DNA of 64,000 bases from Streptomyces sp. SN-593. GTDB lineage: Bacteria > Actinomycetota > Actinomycetes > Streptomycetales > Streptomycetaceae. The position numbers and the translations under genes were made by a program. Numbering within the stretch: the first letter of the stretch is position 1; every line of letters begins with the position of its first letter. The DNA lies in contig NZ_AP018365.1 in the NCBI RefSeq assembly GCF_016756395.1, positions 6,141,001 through 6,205,000 of the forward strand, given 5' to 3'. The notes beneath the pieces are model-generated. The model saw only the letters and a program-made list of their open reading frames with translations, had not been told where the DNA came from and did not search any database. Below are positions 15,548-24,771 of the stretch, piece after piece.

Positions 15548-16159
15548 ATGGCAGCAGTGAGCTACCTGCGAGGATTTCTCCCGTGGATCGGATTCGCCGC
15601 GGTGTCGGGTTCCGGTTGGCAGTGGGCGGCGCTGCTGGCCCTGTCGATGGCCGTGGCCTCCCTGGTCAGGGACCGCAGAGCGGGGGTGACCGCGGACGCG
15701 CAGATCCTCGACTTCGGCACCATCGTCTTCTTCGGCCTGCTGGCTGCGGTGGCCTTCGCCGATCCGACATCGGAGTTGCAGACCTACGAGAGCGGGCTTT
15801 CCTCGGCATGGCTGGCGCTGATCGCGGCTTCGAGCCTGCTGGCGGGCCGCCCGTTCACCGTTGGCATCGCCAAACGCCGTACCGGGCCCGAAACCTGGCA
15901 CACTCCCGTGTTCCGCCGTACCGGCAGGGTGCTCACCACCGTCTGGACGGTCAGCTTCGCACTCGGCGCGGTCGCCACGTTCGTCTGCGAGGCCACCGAC
16001 GCCGTCGGGTGGCTCGGCACCATGGTCCAGATCCTGGGGTTCGCCGTCCCGGCGGCCTTCACGCACTTCTACGTCGCGTCGGTCCGCAGCCGCGCGGCCT
16101 CCACCGCCGGCTACGGTGCGAACGCCCAGGTCCGTACCTTCCCCACTGCCGGCCGGTGA
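15548..16159 (+). CDS. Conserved integral membrane protein
   Basis: A 203-residue protein with about five or six hydrophobic segments (for example WAALLALSMAVASLV, IVFFGLLAAVAF, LTTVWTVSFALGAVATFV, LGTMVQILGFAVPAAF) and short polar loops, so it sits in the cytoplasmic membrane. AAAGGA precedes the ATG at good spacing. Its stop overlaps the start of the MFS transporter gene by one base (TGATG), so the two are made together. I recognise no defined family with certainty; similar small membrane proteins are common in Streptomyces. A helper of the exporter is a reasonable but unproven idea. Confidence 0.75.
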   Translation: MAAVSYLRGFLPWIGFAAVSGSGWQWAALLALSMAVASLVRDRRAGVTADAQILDFGTIVFFGLLAAVAFADPTSELQTYESGLSSAWLALIAASSLLAGRPFTVGIAKRRTGPETWHTPVFRRTGRVLTTVWTVSFALGAVATFVCEATDAVGWLGTMVQILGFAVPAAFTHFYVASVRSRAASTAGYGANAQVRTFPTAGR

Positions 16160-17577
16160 TGGTACTCCTCGCGCTTTGCCTGGCCCAGTTGACGGCAGCA
16201 CTGGACTCCACCATCGTGGAGGTGGCTTTGCCGTCGATGCGCCAGGCACTGGAGCTCTCCCCGGCCGCCCTGCAGTGGGTGGTCAACGGCTACACGCTCA
16301 GTTTCGCCGGATTGCTGTTGCTGGGCGGCCGGCTTGCCGACGTGGTGGGCCACAAGAGGATCTTCCTGGCCGGTCTCGGGCTGTTCACGCTCGCCGGGCT
16401 GGCCGGCGGCCTGGCTCCCGATGCTTCGGCCCTGGTGCTCGCGAGGGTGGTGCAGGGCGCCGGAGCGGCACTCCTGTCCCCGGCCACCATGAGCCTGCTG
16501 ACCAGCGCGTACCCCGAACCCCACCGGCGGCGCCGCGCGTTGGGCGCGTGGACCGCGGCGGCTTCCTCAGGCAGTGCGCTTGGCACGGTACTGGGCGGTG
16601 TCCTCACCCAGTGGCTGAGCTGGCACTGGGTGCTGTGGGTGAACGTGCCGATCGGCGTGATCTGCTTCGCCATCGCCGCGCGGGTATGCACCGCGCCCGA
16701 AAGCGCCGGGCGCGGCCTGGAACGGTTGGACCTGTCCGGCTCATTGACGGTGAGCCTCGGCCTGGCCGCTGTGGTCTACGCGGTCGTCGGTACGGACACC
16801 ACGCCGTGGAGATCCGCCCGCACTGTGGGTGTACTGGCGTCCGGAATCACGTTGCTGGTCGCGTTCGTGGTCATCGAGGCGCGCTCCGCACACCCGCTCC
16901 TGCCCTTGAGCCTGCTCCGTATCCGGGCCGTGGCCTGTGCGAACGGTCAGGCGCTCCTGCTCGGTGCCGGCATATCCACGATGTTCTACTTCTTGTCCCT
17001 GTACCTGCAGACCGTACGGGGGCTCTCACCGCTGTCGGCCGGGGCGGCGTTCCTGCCGGGCAGTCTCGGCATGGTCGCCGGCTCGACGCTGGGCACACGG
17101 CTGTTCCCCGTGGTGTCCGCGCGCAGACTGCTCGCCGGCGCCGGCGTGCTCGCGTTCACCGGTGTGCTGTGGCTGTCCCGGCTACCCGTGCACGGCTCTC
17201 TTCCGGTGGACGTGCTGATCCCGCTGGTACTGGCATGCACCGGGGTGGGGATGGGTTTCGTCCCCGTCACCACCGCATCCATGCACGGCGTCGCCCCGTC
17301 CGGACTCGGTGTGGCCACCGGCCTGCTGCGTACCTCGCAACAGGCCGGCTCGGCGATCGGCCTGGCCGCGCTGGCCACCGTCGCCACCGTCACGACCGCC
17401 CACCTCGCGGATGCCAGGCGCCAGTCCGCCCTGGTCGGCGGCTACCGCGCCACACTGCACTGGACCGCCGTGCTGGTGCTGGTGGAGATCGGTGTGGTGC
17501 TGGTCATGCCCAGGCTCGACAGCCCGGCCCCCCTGGAAGACGACTCATCGCAGACCGCCAACTCCAGTTCGGCGTGA
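16159..17577 (+). CDS. MFS exporter, DHA2 (EmrB/QacA) type with 14 predicted helices
   Basis: A 472-residue drug:proton antiporter. The N-terminus (CLAQLTAALDSTIVEVALPS, then MRQALELSPAALQWVVNGYT) and GGRLADVVGHKRIFLAG (motif A) are hallmarks of the DHA2 family, which expels antibiotics and dyes. The ATG overlaps the stop of the preceding membrane-protein gene by one base; a GTG directly before it is an equal alternative. Neighbours are the divergent P450 cassette and a two-component system 76 bases downstream, so it may export the P450 product or a compound the sensor detects. That link is inference. Confidence 0.9.
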   Translation: MVLLALCLAQLTAALDSTIVEVALPSMRQALELSPAALQWVVNGYTLSFAGLLLLGGRLADVVGHKRIFLAGLGLFTLAGLAGGLAPDASALVLARVVQGAGAALLSPATMSLLTSAYPEPHRRRRALGAWTAAASSGSALGTVLGGVLTQWLSWHWVLWVNVPIGVICFAIAARVCTAPESAGRGLERLDLSGSLTVSLGLAAVVYAVVGTDTTPWRSARTVGVLASGITLLVAFVVIEARSAHPLLPLSLLRIRAVACANGQALLLGAGISTMFYFLSLYLQTVRGLSPLSAGAAFLPGSLGMVAGSTLGTRLFPVVSARRLLAGAGVLAFTGVLWLSRLPVHGSLPVDVLIPLVLACTGVGMGFVPVTTASMHGVAPSGLGVATGLLRTSQQAGSAIGLAALATVATVTTAHLADARRQSALVGGYRATLHWTAVLVLVEIGVVLVMPRLDSPAPLEDDSSQTANSSSA

Positions 17578-17653
17578 AGCGGCTGTCGCGCGGCGACTTC
17601 CAGCCGTTCGGCGGCCTCGACCGCACCACGTGAGCGCGGGATAGGGTCATGCC

Positions 17654-18850
17654 GTGTTCGGCTTTGAAAGCGCCGCGGCCTTTGGGCCGGTCTCCGACGG
17701 GAAGTCAGGCATCCGGACCGTACCGCGCCAGGATCCCCGCGTGCGCGCGGCCGTGACCGCGGCGGTCATCGTCGTCTCCGCGCTCACGGTCCGGCCGGTG
17801 GGCTCAACCGGCCGCGGCCTGGCGGTGGCCGCTCTGCTCGTGCTCTGCTCCGTCACCCTGCTGATCCGCCACCTGTCCTTGACCGGACTCCTGCCCCGTA
17901 TCGCCCTGCTCTGGCTGTCCGTCGGTCTCGTGGCGGCGGCCCTTCTGCTCGGGGTGGCCTCCAGCGGCTCCAGTTACCTGTTCGCGTACTTCCTCGTCGG
18001 CCACGCCGGCTACCGGCTCCCGCTCCGACAGGCGCTGCTTCTGGCGGCGCTGTCCGCCCTGCTGTGCACCGGTATCGTGTACCTGCGCATCGGGCCCGGG
18101 CATGCACTACTGCCTTCCATCGTGGAGCTGACGACCGGCCTGCCGGTCCTGGCCGGGATCCTCAGCCGCAGCAGACAGAGCGCCGTGGAGGCGATGGCCG
18201 CCTCCGCCGAAGCAGCCGGGCGGGCCGCCCGCGCCGAGGCACAGGCCCTCGTCCTCACCGAACGCAGTCGCATCGCACGGGACGTCCACGACGTACTGGC
18301 CCACTCACTGGCCGCAGTCAACATGCATCTGGAACTGGCCGACGCGCTGATCGACACCGGCGACCTGGCGAAGGTCCGCGAAGCCCACGACAAGGCGCAC
18401 AGCATGGTCAAGGAGAGCTTGGAGCAGGCCCAGTGGGCCGTCCACGCGCTGCGCGAGGACTCGCTTCCGCTGCGCGAGAGCCTGACCGCGATGGTCGAGT
18501 CGTCCGGTCACCGCGATGCCCTGACCGTGACCGGAACCCTCCGTGAGCTGCCCGCCCAGATCACCCAGGGCCTGCTGCGGATCGCCCAGGAGGCCCTGAC
18601 CAACGCGGCCCGGCACGCCCCGGGCGGCAGCGTCCATGTGGAACTGGTGGCCGCCGCCTCGACGACACTGAGGGTCCGCAACGGGCCTCCGCGCGACGCG
18701 GCGGGCGCGGGCGCGGGTGCCGGCAGCGGAATGGGACTGATCGGGATGCGTGAACGGGTGACTTTGCTGGGCGGCACACTCACGGCGGGCCCCATCACCG
18801 AGGGACGAGACCAAGGCGGCTGGCAGGTGGAGGCAGTGATCCCGAGATGA
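17654..18850 (+). CDS. Sensor histidine kinase, NarL/DesK type
   Basis: A 398-residue membrane sensor kinase. Four or so hydrophobic segments fill residues 31-175, a short coiled linker rich in Ala/Glu follows, then the HisKA_3 box ERSRIARDVHDVLAHSLAAV with phospho-acceptor His212, and the ATPase domain with RIAQEALTNAARHAPG (N box) and GMGLIGMRERV (G box). Its stop overlaps the response regulator start by 4 bases (ATGA). TAGGGT lies 6 bases before the GTG with no ribosome-binding site, the layout of a leaderless transcript, so it may have its own promoter besides reading through from the exporter gene. The signal is unknown. Confidence 0.92.
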   Translation: MFGFESAAAFGPVSDGKSGIRTVPRQDPRVRAAVTAAVIVVSALTVRPVGSTGRGLAVAALLVLCSVTLLIRHLSLTGLLPRIALLWLSVGLVAAALLLGVASSGSSYLFAYFLVGHAGYRLPLRQALLLAALSALLCTGIVYLRIGPGHALLPSIVELTTGLPVLAGILSRSRQSAVEAMAASAEAAGRAARAEAQALVLTERSRIARDVHDVLAHSLAAVNMHLELADALIDTGDLAKVREAHDKAHSMVKESLEQAQWAVHALREDSLPLRESLTAMVESSGHRDALTVTGTLRELPAQITQGLLRIAQEALTNAARHAPGGSVHVELVAAASTTLRVRNGPPRDAAGAGAGAGSGMGLIGMRERVTLLGGTLTAGPITEGRDQGGWQVEAVIPR

Positions 18851-19512
18851 ACGAAGCAACCGACCACCCGCTCCCGTTGAAGGTGATCGTCGCCGACGAC
18901 CAGGCCGCTGTCCGCGAATCGCTGGCCGCGGTACTCGACCTGTCCGAGGACATCGAGGTCGTCACCGCTGCGGCCGATGGCACCCAGGTTCTGTCCGCCG
19001 CTGCCGCCACCTCGGTGGACGTCGTCCTGATGGATCTGCGCATGCCTGGAATGGACGGCATCGAGACGACCCGCCGTCTGAGCGAGGAGCACCCGCAGAT
19101 CGCCGTCGTGGTACTGACCACCTTCGCCGACGACGACTCCATCCTGGCCGCACTCGGCGCCGGCGCCCGCGGCTACCTCACCAAGAACGCGGGACGCCAG
19201 GACATCATGCGCGCCATCCGAGCCGCCGCCGCGGGACAGTCCGTCCTCGACCGCGAAGTCCAGAACCGCCTCCTGGTCGCCGCCCGCACCCGCCAGCCCG
19301 CACCCGCGCCAACCCTTCCCCCGGACCTCACCCCCCGCGAACGCGAAGTCCTCACCCTCATCGGCCAGGGCCTGCCCAACCGTGCCATCGCCCAGCAGCT
19401 CTTGATCGGCGAGGCCACCGTCAAGACCCACATCAACAAGCTGTTCACCAAAGCCGGCCTCCAGGGCCGGGCCGAGGCCGTACGCCTCGCCATCGCAGCC
19501 GGCCTCACGTGA
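18847..19512 (+). CDS. Response regulator, NarL/FixJ family
   Basis: A 221-residue two-component regulator. The receiver domain has the acidic pair Asp17-Asp18, phospho-acceptor Asp63 (VVLMDLRMPG) and the Thr/Lys switch residues in VVLTTFAD and GYLTKNAG. A Pro/Ala linker leads to the LuxR-type helix-turn-helix (LTPREREVLTLIGQGLPNRA, then IGEATVKTHINKLFTKAG). It is translationally coupled to the sensor kinase. Candidate targets are the adjacent exporter, the P450 cassette or the hairpin region between them, but no binding site was identified. Confidence 0.93.
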   Translation: MNEATDHPLPLKVIVADDQAAVRESLAAVLDLSEDIEVVTAAADGTQVLSAAAATSVDVVLMDLRMPGMDGIETTRRLSEEHPQIAVVVLTTFADDDSILAALGAGARGYLTKNAGRQDIMRAIRAAAAGQSVLDREVQNRLLVAARTRQPAPAPTLPPDLTPREREVLTLIGQGLPNRAIAQQLLIGEATVKTHINKLFTKAGLQGRAEAVRLAIAAGLT

Positions 19513-19616
19513 CCCCCGACCACCAAAATCAGCCGTCACCCGGGCGAAGGCGTGCAGATGGGGCACATCGGCTGGGCGAACCTCGACGATCCGGCGCGAG
19601 AGCCCGTCGGCGCAGC

Positions 19617-19645
19617 CGGACCACCCCCGCTCGCGCGGGGATAGA
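19617..19645. terminator. Hairpin between convergent genes, resembling one type I-E CRISPR repeat
   Basis: CCCCGC-N4-GCGGGG (19625-19640) forms a 6-bp stem between the response regulator and the convergent sdaA gene, so a shared terminator is the simplest reading. The surrounding bases GGACCACCCCCGC...GCGGGGATAGAG look much like the single repeat of an actinobacterial type I-E CRISPR array, but there is one copy only, no spacers and no cas genes. Confidence 0.4.
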
Positions 19646-19683
19646 GCTGAAAGACGGGAACCCGCAGGTCAGGCCCTACGCCG

Positions 19684-21069
<1,386 letters not shown>

Positions 21070-21075
21070 GGGTTC

Positions 21076-21336
21076 CTAGCTCCTGGGTATCGCGGACGCC
21101 GTTGTCCGCGGGGTGGTGCTGCGGCCGCGCCCGGCGGGCAGGTGCGGCGGGTGCGCCCGGGTGGGGCGCGCCGCGTCGGGTGCGTCCGGATCGGGCGCCG
21201 CGTCGGGTGCGTCCGGATCGGTCGCGCCGCACGCCGGACACGTCCGGCACGGACGCCGGTCCGGGTCCGCCCCTCCCCCCGAGCTTCGCACGCGCGAGGC
21301 GTCCGCGACGACGCGGAGCGGGGTGAGGCGGCCCAC
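21076..21336 (-). CDS. Possible 86-residue protein with DPDAPDAA repeats between glyA and sdaA
   Basis: A GTG-started frame begins 15 bases after the glyA stop and ends at a TAG inside the ribosome-binding site of sdaA, thus filling the gap almost exactly. It keeps the high G/C third-base bias. The product would contain PCRTCPACGA (three closely spaced Cys) followed by two copies of a nine-residue unit, DPDAPDAAP and DPDAPDAAR. No ribosome-binding site stands before the start, and no family is recognised. It could be a small protein coupling glyA and sdaA translation, or only a chance open frame in GC-rich DNA. Confidence 0.3.
   Translation of the reverse strand: MGRLTPLRVVADASRVRSSGGGADPDRRPCRTCPACGATDPDAPDAAPDPDAPDAARPTRAHPPHLPAGRGRSTTPRTTASAIPRS
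21170..21221. repeat. Two-copy tandem repeat, 27-base period
   Basis: The 25 bases at 21170-21194 are repeated exactly at 21197-21221. On the minus strand the repeat encodes DPDAPDAA in the possible 86-residue frame; the period is a multiple of three, so it keeps the frame. Confidence 0.9.
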
Positions 21337-21350
21337 GGACCGGCCGCCGG

Positions 21351-22625
21351 CTACAGCGCCGGGTACAGCGGGTGCTTGTCGGCCAGCGCGGTGACCCGCT
21401 TGCGCAGGGGCGCGCTCTCCGACGGCGGGAAGGCCGGCGACGCGGTGAGGGTCGCCGCGATGATGTCGGCGACCTCCCGGAAGTCGTCGGCGCCGAAGCC
21501 CCGCGTGGCCAGCGCGGGCGTGCCGATCCGCAGGCCCGAGGTGACCATCGGGGGCCGCGGGTCGTTCGGGACCGCGTTGCGGTTGACGGTGATGCCGACC
21601 GTGTGCAGCCGGTCCTCGGCCTGCTGGCCGTCGAGCGCGGAGTTGCGCAGGTCGACCAGGACCAGGTGCACGTCGGTGCCCCCGGAGAGCACGGAGACGC
21701 CGAGCTCCGCCACGTCGGGCCGGGCCAGCCGGTCGGCGAGGATCTTCGCGCCTTCCAGCGTGCGGGCCTGGCGGTCCTTGAACTCGTCGGTGGCCGCGGC
21801 CTTGAACGCCACCGCCTTCGCCGCGATCACGTGCTCCAGCGGGCCGCCCTGCTGCCCCGGGAAGACCGCCGAGTTGATCTTCTTGGCGAGGTCCGCCCTG
21901 GCCAGGATCACCCCGCCGCGCGGCCCGCCGAGCGTCTTGTGGGTCGTGGTGGTGACCACGTCGGCGTACGGCACGGGGGAGGGGTGCAGCCCGGCGGCGA
22001 CCAGGCCGGCGAAGTGCGCCATGTCCACCATCAGGTACGCGCCGACCTCGTCGGCGATCCGGCGGAACTCCGCGAAGTCGAGCTGCCGCGGGTAGGCGGA
22101 CCAGCCGGCCACGATGAGCTGCGGGCGGTGCTCCTTGGCCAGCCGCTCGACCTCGGCCATGTCGACCCGGCTGGTCTCGGCGTCCACGTGGTAGGCGGCC
22201 ACCTTGTAGAGCTTGCCGGAGAAGTTGATCTTCATGCCGTGGGTCAGGTGCCCGCCGTGCGCCAGGTCCAGGCCGAGGATGGTGTCGCCCGGCTTGAGCA
22301 GGGCGAACATCGCGGCGGCGTTCGCCTGGGCGCCGGAGTGCGGCTGCACGTTCGCCGACTCGGCGCCGAACAGCGCCTTGACCCGGTCGATGGCGAGCTG
22401 CTCGATCACGTCGACGTGTTCGCAGCCGCCGTAGTAGCGGCGGCCCGGGTAGCCCTCCGCGTACTTGTTGGTCAGCACCGAGCCCTGGGCCTCCAGCACG
22501 GCGACCGGGGCGAAGTTCTCGGACGCGATCATCTCCAGCGTGGACTGCTGGCGGTTGAGCTCGGCGTCGACCGCGGCCGCCACGTCGGGGTCGAAGGCGT
22601 GCAGGGACTGGTTCAGCAGCGACAT
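21351..22625 (-). CDS. glyA: Serine hydroxymethyltransferase
   Basis: A 424-residue PLP enzyme interconverting serine and glycine with tetrahydrofolate and 5,10-methylene-tetrahydrofolate. SENFAPVAVLEAQGS, YAEGYPGRRYYGGCEHVD and the PLP-lysine motif TTTTHKTLGGPRGG (Lys230) are canonical and the length is normal. It starts 10 bases after the gcvH stop, so both are in one operon behind the glycine riboswitch. In this setting it would turn glycine plus the one-carbon unit released by glycine cleavage into serine, which sdaA downstream deaminates. Streptomyces usually have a second glyA for housekeeping use. Confidence 0.97.
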   Translation of the reverse strand: MSLLNQSLHAFDPDVAAAVDAELNRQQSTLEMIASENFAPVAVLEAQGSVLTNKYAEGYPGRRYYGGCEHVDVIEQLAIDRVKALFGAESANVQPHSGAQANAAAMFALLKPGDTILGLDLAHGGHLTHGMKINFSGKLYKVAAYHVDAETSRVDMAEVERLAKEHRPQLIVAGWSAYPRQLDFAEFRRIADEVGAYLMVDMAHFAGLVAAGLHPSPVPYADVVTTTTHKTLGGPRGGVILARADLAKKINSAVFPGQQGGPLEHVIAAKAVAFKAAATDEFKDRQARTLEGAKILADRLARPDVAELGVSVLSGGTDVHLVLVDLRNSALDGQQAEDRLHTVGITVNRNAVPNDPRPPMVTSGLRIGTPALATRGFGADDFREVADIIAATLTASPAFPPSESAPLRKRVTALADKHPLYPAL

Positions 22626-22635
22626 CGCGGGTCCC

Positions 22636-23016
22636 TCAGTTCTCGATGAAGGCGTCGTACTCGGCGGCGGACAGCAGGTCGGACGGCTCGTCGGCCACCT
22701 TCACCCGGAACAGCCAGCCGCCCTCGAAGGGGGCGGAGTTCACCAGTGACGGGTCGTCGACGACGTCCTGGTTCACCTCGGTGACCTCGCCGCCCACCGG
22801 CGAGTACAGGTCGCTGACCGACTTGGTGGACTCCAGCTCGCCGCAGGTCTCGCCCGCGGTCACCGTGGCGCCCACCTCGGGGAGCTGGACGAAGACCACG
22901 TCACCGAGCGCGTCGGCGGCGTGCGAGGTGATGCCCACGGTGGCCGCGCCGTCGGCGGGGGCGGAGAGCCACTCGTGCTCCTTGCTGTAACGAAGCTGCT
23001 CAGGGTTGATGCTCAT
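22636..23016 (-). CDS. gcvH: Glycine cleavage system H protein
   Basis: A 126-residue lipoyl carrier protein. RYSKEHEWLSAP starts the fold and ELESTKSVSDLYSPVGGEV carries the lipoylated Lys65; the Gly-rich turn and C-terminal EYDAFIEN are typical. GGAGAA precedes the ATG. It shuttles the aminomethyl group between the P, T and L proteins of glycine cleavage. It lies between gcvT and glyA in one group; the gene for the large P protein (gcvP) is not in the window. Confidence 0.97.
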   Translation of the reverse strand: MSINPEQLRYSKEHEWLSAPADGAATVGITSHAADALGDVVFVQLPEVGATVTAGETCGELESTKSVSDLYSPVGGEVTEVNQDVVDDPSLVNSAPFEGGWLFRVKVADEPSDLLSAAEYDAFIEN

Positions 23017-23142
23017 GGCTGGATTCTCCCGGATCGACAGGGGTGCTCGCGTGCGCGGCACGGCAAACGGAAAGGTAGGGGAACGGGGCGGGGGCGGGCG
23101 TCCGCCCCGTTGTCACAGGGGGCGGGGCCAGGCGCAGGGGCC

Positions 23143-23167
23143 CTCAGGTGCCGGGCCAGGCACCGAG
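23143..23167 (-). terminator. Hairpin in the gcvT-gcvH gap
   Basis: GGTGCC-N6-GGCACC with flanking CTC/GAG forms a 9-bp bulged stem about 55 bases after the gcvT stop. It may end part of the gcvT transcripts or merely stabilise them. The rest of the 204-base gap shows no gene. Confidence 0.4.
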
Positions 23168-23220
23168 GCCATGCCCGGCCACACCCGCGGGCCATGCCCG
23201 GACGCTCCCAGCGGTCGCGC

Positions 23221-24336
23221 TCAGCGCTCGCGCCGGTAGAACGGCAGCGCCACGACGTCGTACGGCTCCTTCGACCCGCGGATGTCCACCGCGACCCCCG
23301 GGGTGCCGGGCGCCGCGTGCGCCGCGTCCACGTACGCCATCGCGATCGGCCTGCCCAGGGTCGGCGACGGGGCGCCCGAGGTGACCTCGCCGATCACCGC
23401 GCCCGACGCGTCGGTCACCGGGTAGCCGGCCCGCGGCACCCGGCGGCCCTGCGCGACCAGCCCGACGAGCTTGCGCGGCGGCAGGTCGGCGGCCCGCTCG
23501 GCGGCGGCGCCCAGCGCGGTGCGCCCGACGAAGTCCCCGGGCTTGTCGAACTTGACCACCCGGCCCAGCCCGGCGTCGAACGGCGTCACCGAGGCGGTCA
23601 GCTCGTGGCCGTACAGCGGCATGCCGGCCTCCAGGCGCAGCGTGTCCCGGCAGGACAGCCCGCACGGCACCAGCCCCGACGCCTCGCCGGCCGCGGTCAG
23701 CGCCTGCCACAGCCGCTCGGCGTCGGCCGGCGCCACGAACAACTCGAAGCCGTCCTCACCGGTGTAGCCGGTACGGGCGATCAGCGCCTGCACCCCGGCC
23801 ACCGTGCCGGGCAGGCCGGCGTAGTACTTCAGCCCGTCCAGGTCGGCGTCGGTCACCGCCTTCATGATCGCCGGGGCCTGCGGGCCCTGGACCGCCAGCA
23901 GCGCGTACGCCTCGCGGTCGTCGCGGACCCGCGCGTCGTACCCGGCCGCCCGCAGCGCGACCGCGTCGAGCACCGTCTGCGCGTTGGAGGCGTTGGCGAC
24001 GACCATGAACTCCTGCTCGCCGAGCCGGTACACGATCAGGTCGTCGAGGATGCCGCCGTCGGGCGCGCAGATCATCGTGTAGCGGGCCCGGCCCACCGCC
24101 AGCGCGGACAGGTGGCCGACCAGGGCGTGGTCGAGCGCCTCGCCCGCCTGCGGACCCGTCACGGTGATCTCGCCCATGTGCGACAGGTCGAACAGGCCGG
24201 CCCGGGTGCGCACGGCCTGGTGCTCCTCGCGCTCGCTGGCGTAGCGCAGCGGCATGTCCCAGCCCGCGAAGTCGGTCATGGTCGCGCCGAGGGCACGGTG
24301 CAGGGCGTCGAGCGCGGTACGACGGGGTTCGCTCAT
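23221..24336 (-). CDS. gcvT: Aminomethyltransferase (glycine cleavage T protein)
   Basis: A 371-residue T protein. FAGWDMPLRYASEREEHQAV, AGLFDLSHMGEI, ARTGYTGEDGFELF and SCRDTLRLEAGMPLYGHEL are canonical family stretches, including the folate-site Asp of the RDTLRLEAG region. It releases ammonia from the aminomethyl-lipoyl H protein and makes methylene-tetrahydrofolate. The ATG was chosen because homology begins there; the frame stays open upstream into the riboswitch. It is the first gene behind the tandem glycine riboswitch, so it should be switched on when glycine is abundant. Confidence 0.97.
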   Translation of the reverse strand: MSEPRRTALDALHRALGATMTDFAGWDMPLRYASEREEHQAVRTRAGLFDLSHMGEITVTGPQAGEALDHALVGHLSALAVGRARYTMICAPDGGILDDLIVYRLGEQEFMVVANASNAQTVLDAVALRAAGYDARVRDDREAYALLAVQGPQAPAIMKAVTDADLDGLKYYAGLPGTVAGVQALIARTGYTGEDGFELFVAPADAERLWQALTAAGEASGLVPCGLSCRDTLRLEAGMPLYGHELTASVTPFDAGLGRVVKFDKPGDFVGRTALGAAAERAADLPPRKLVGLVAQGRRVPRAGYPVTDASGAVIGEVTSGAPSPTLGRPIAMAYVDAAHAAPGTPGVAVDIRGSKEPYDVVALPFYRRER

Positions 24337-24389
24337 CGGTGACAGGCTCCCAGGCTCGGTCTCGGGAAGAGGAGGGGACGACAGATCGG

Positions 24390-24645
24390 ACACTCCCCAT
24401 CTGTCATCGGAACCTGAGAGGTTCACCGTGAACCCCCGCACGCGCGGGCCCCGGTTTGCACCTTGGGTGGGCGGGGCCGCACGCACCCGACAGGGGTGCG
24501 CCGACGGCTCCGCCGCTTTTCAGATCTGCCTCGCCCGCGCGGTATCTGTGCCTGAGAGATTCAAGGGAGGGCTTGCTCCTTCGGCGCCCGGTCCACCGCC
24601 CGCGAGCTGGTCGCGTGCGCCGGTCCGGGACTCTCCCGCGCGGCC
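24390..24645 (-). promoter_or_regulatory. Tandem glycine riboswitch
   Basis: Read on the minus strand the leader contains GCGGGAGAGTCCCGG, GCGCCGAAGGAGCAA and AATCTCTCAGGCACAGATACC, the conserved core of the first glycine aptamer, followed by a second core with GTGAACCTCTCAGGTTCC, ATGACAGATGGGGAG. Two aptamers in series with a linker between them are the classical glycine riboswitch, which activates gcv genes on glycine binding. It ends 54 bases before the gcvT start codon. The remaining bases up to the divergent sseB-like gene at 24772 hold the promoters and nothing else recognised. Confidence 0.88.
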
Positions 24646-24771
24646 TCGAACGGCCGGTATGCAAGTTGTGGCACTCATCATTGCATGCCCAGGGTGCTCG
24701 GCCCCCGGCAGCGGTTAGGGTTTCCCGGGCACGACGCAAAAGACGCGGTACTCGGGCGGACAAGGGTGGAC

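Noticed and set aside
19617..19645. CRISPR array
   Set aside because: One repeat-like unit only, with no spacers, second repeat or cas gene in the window.
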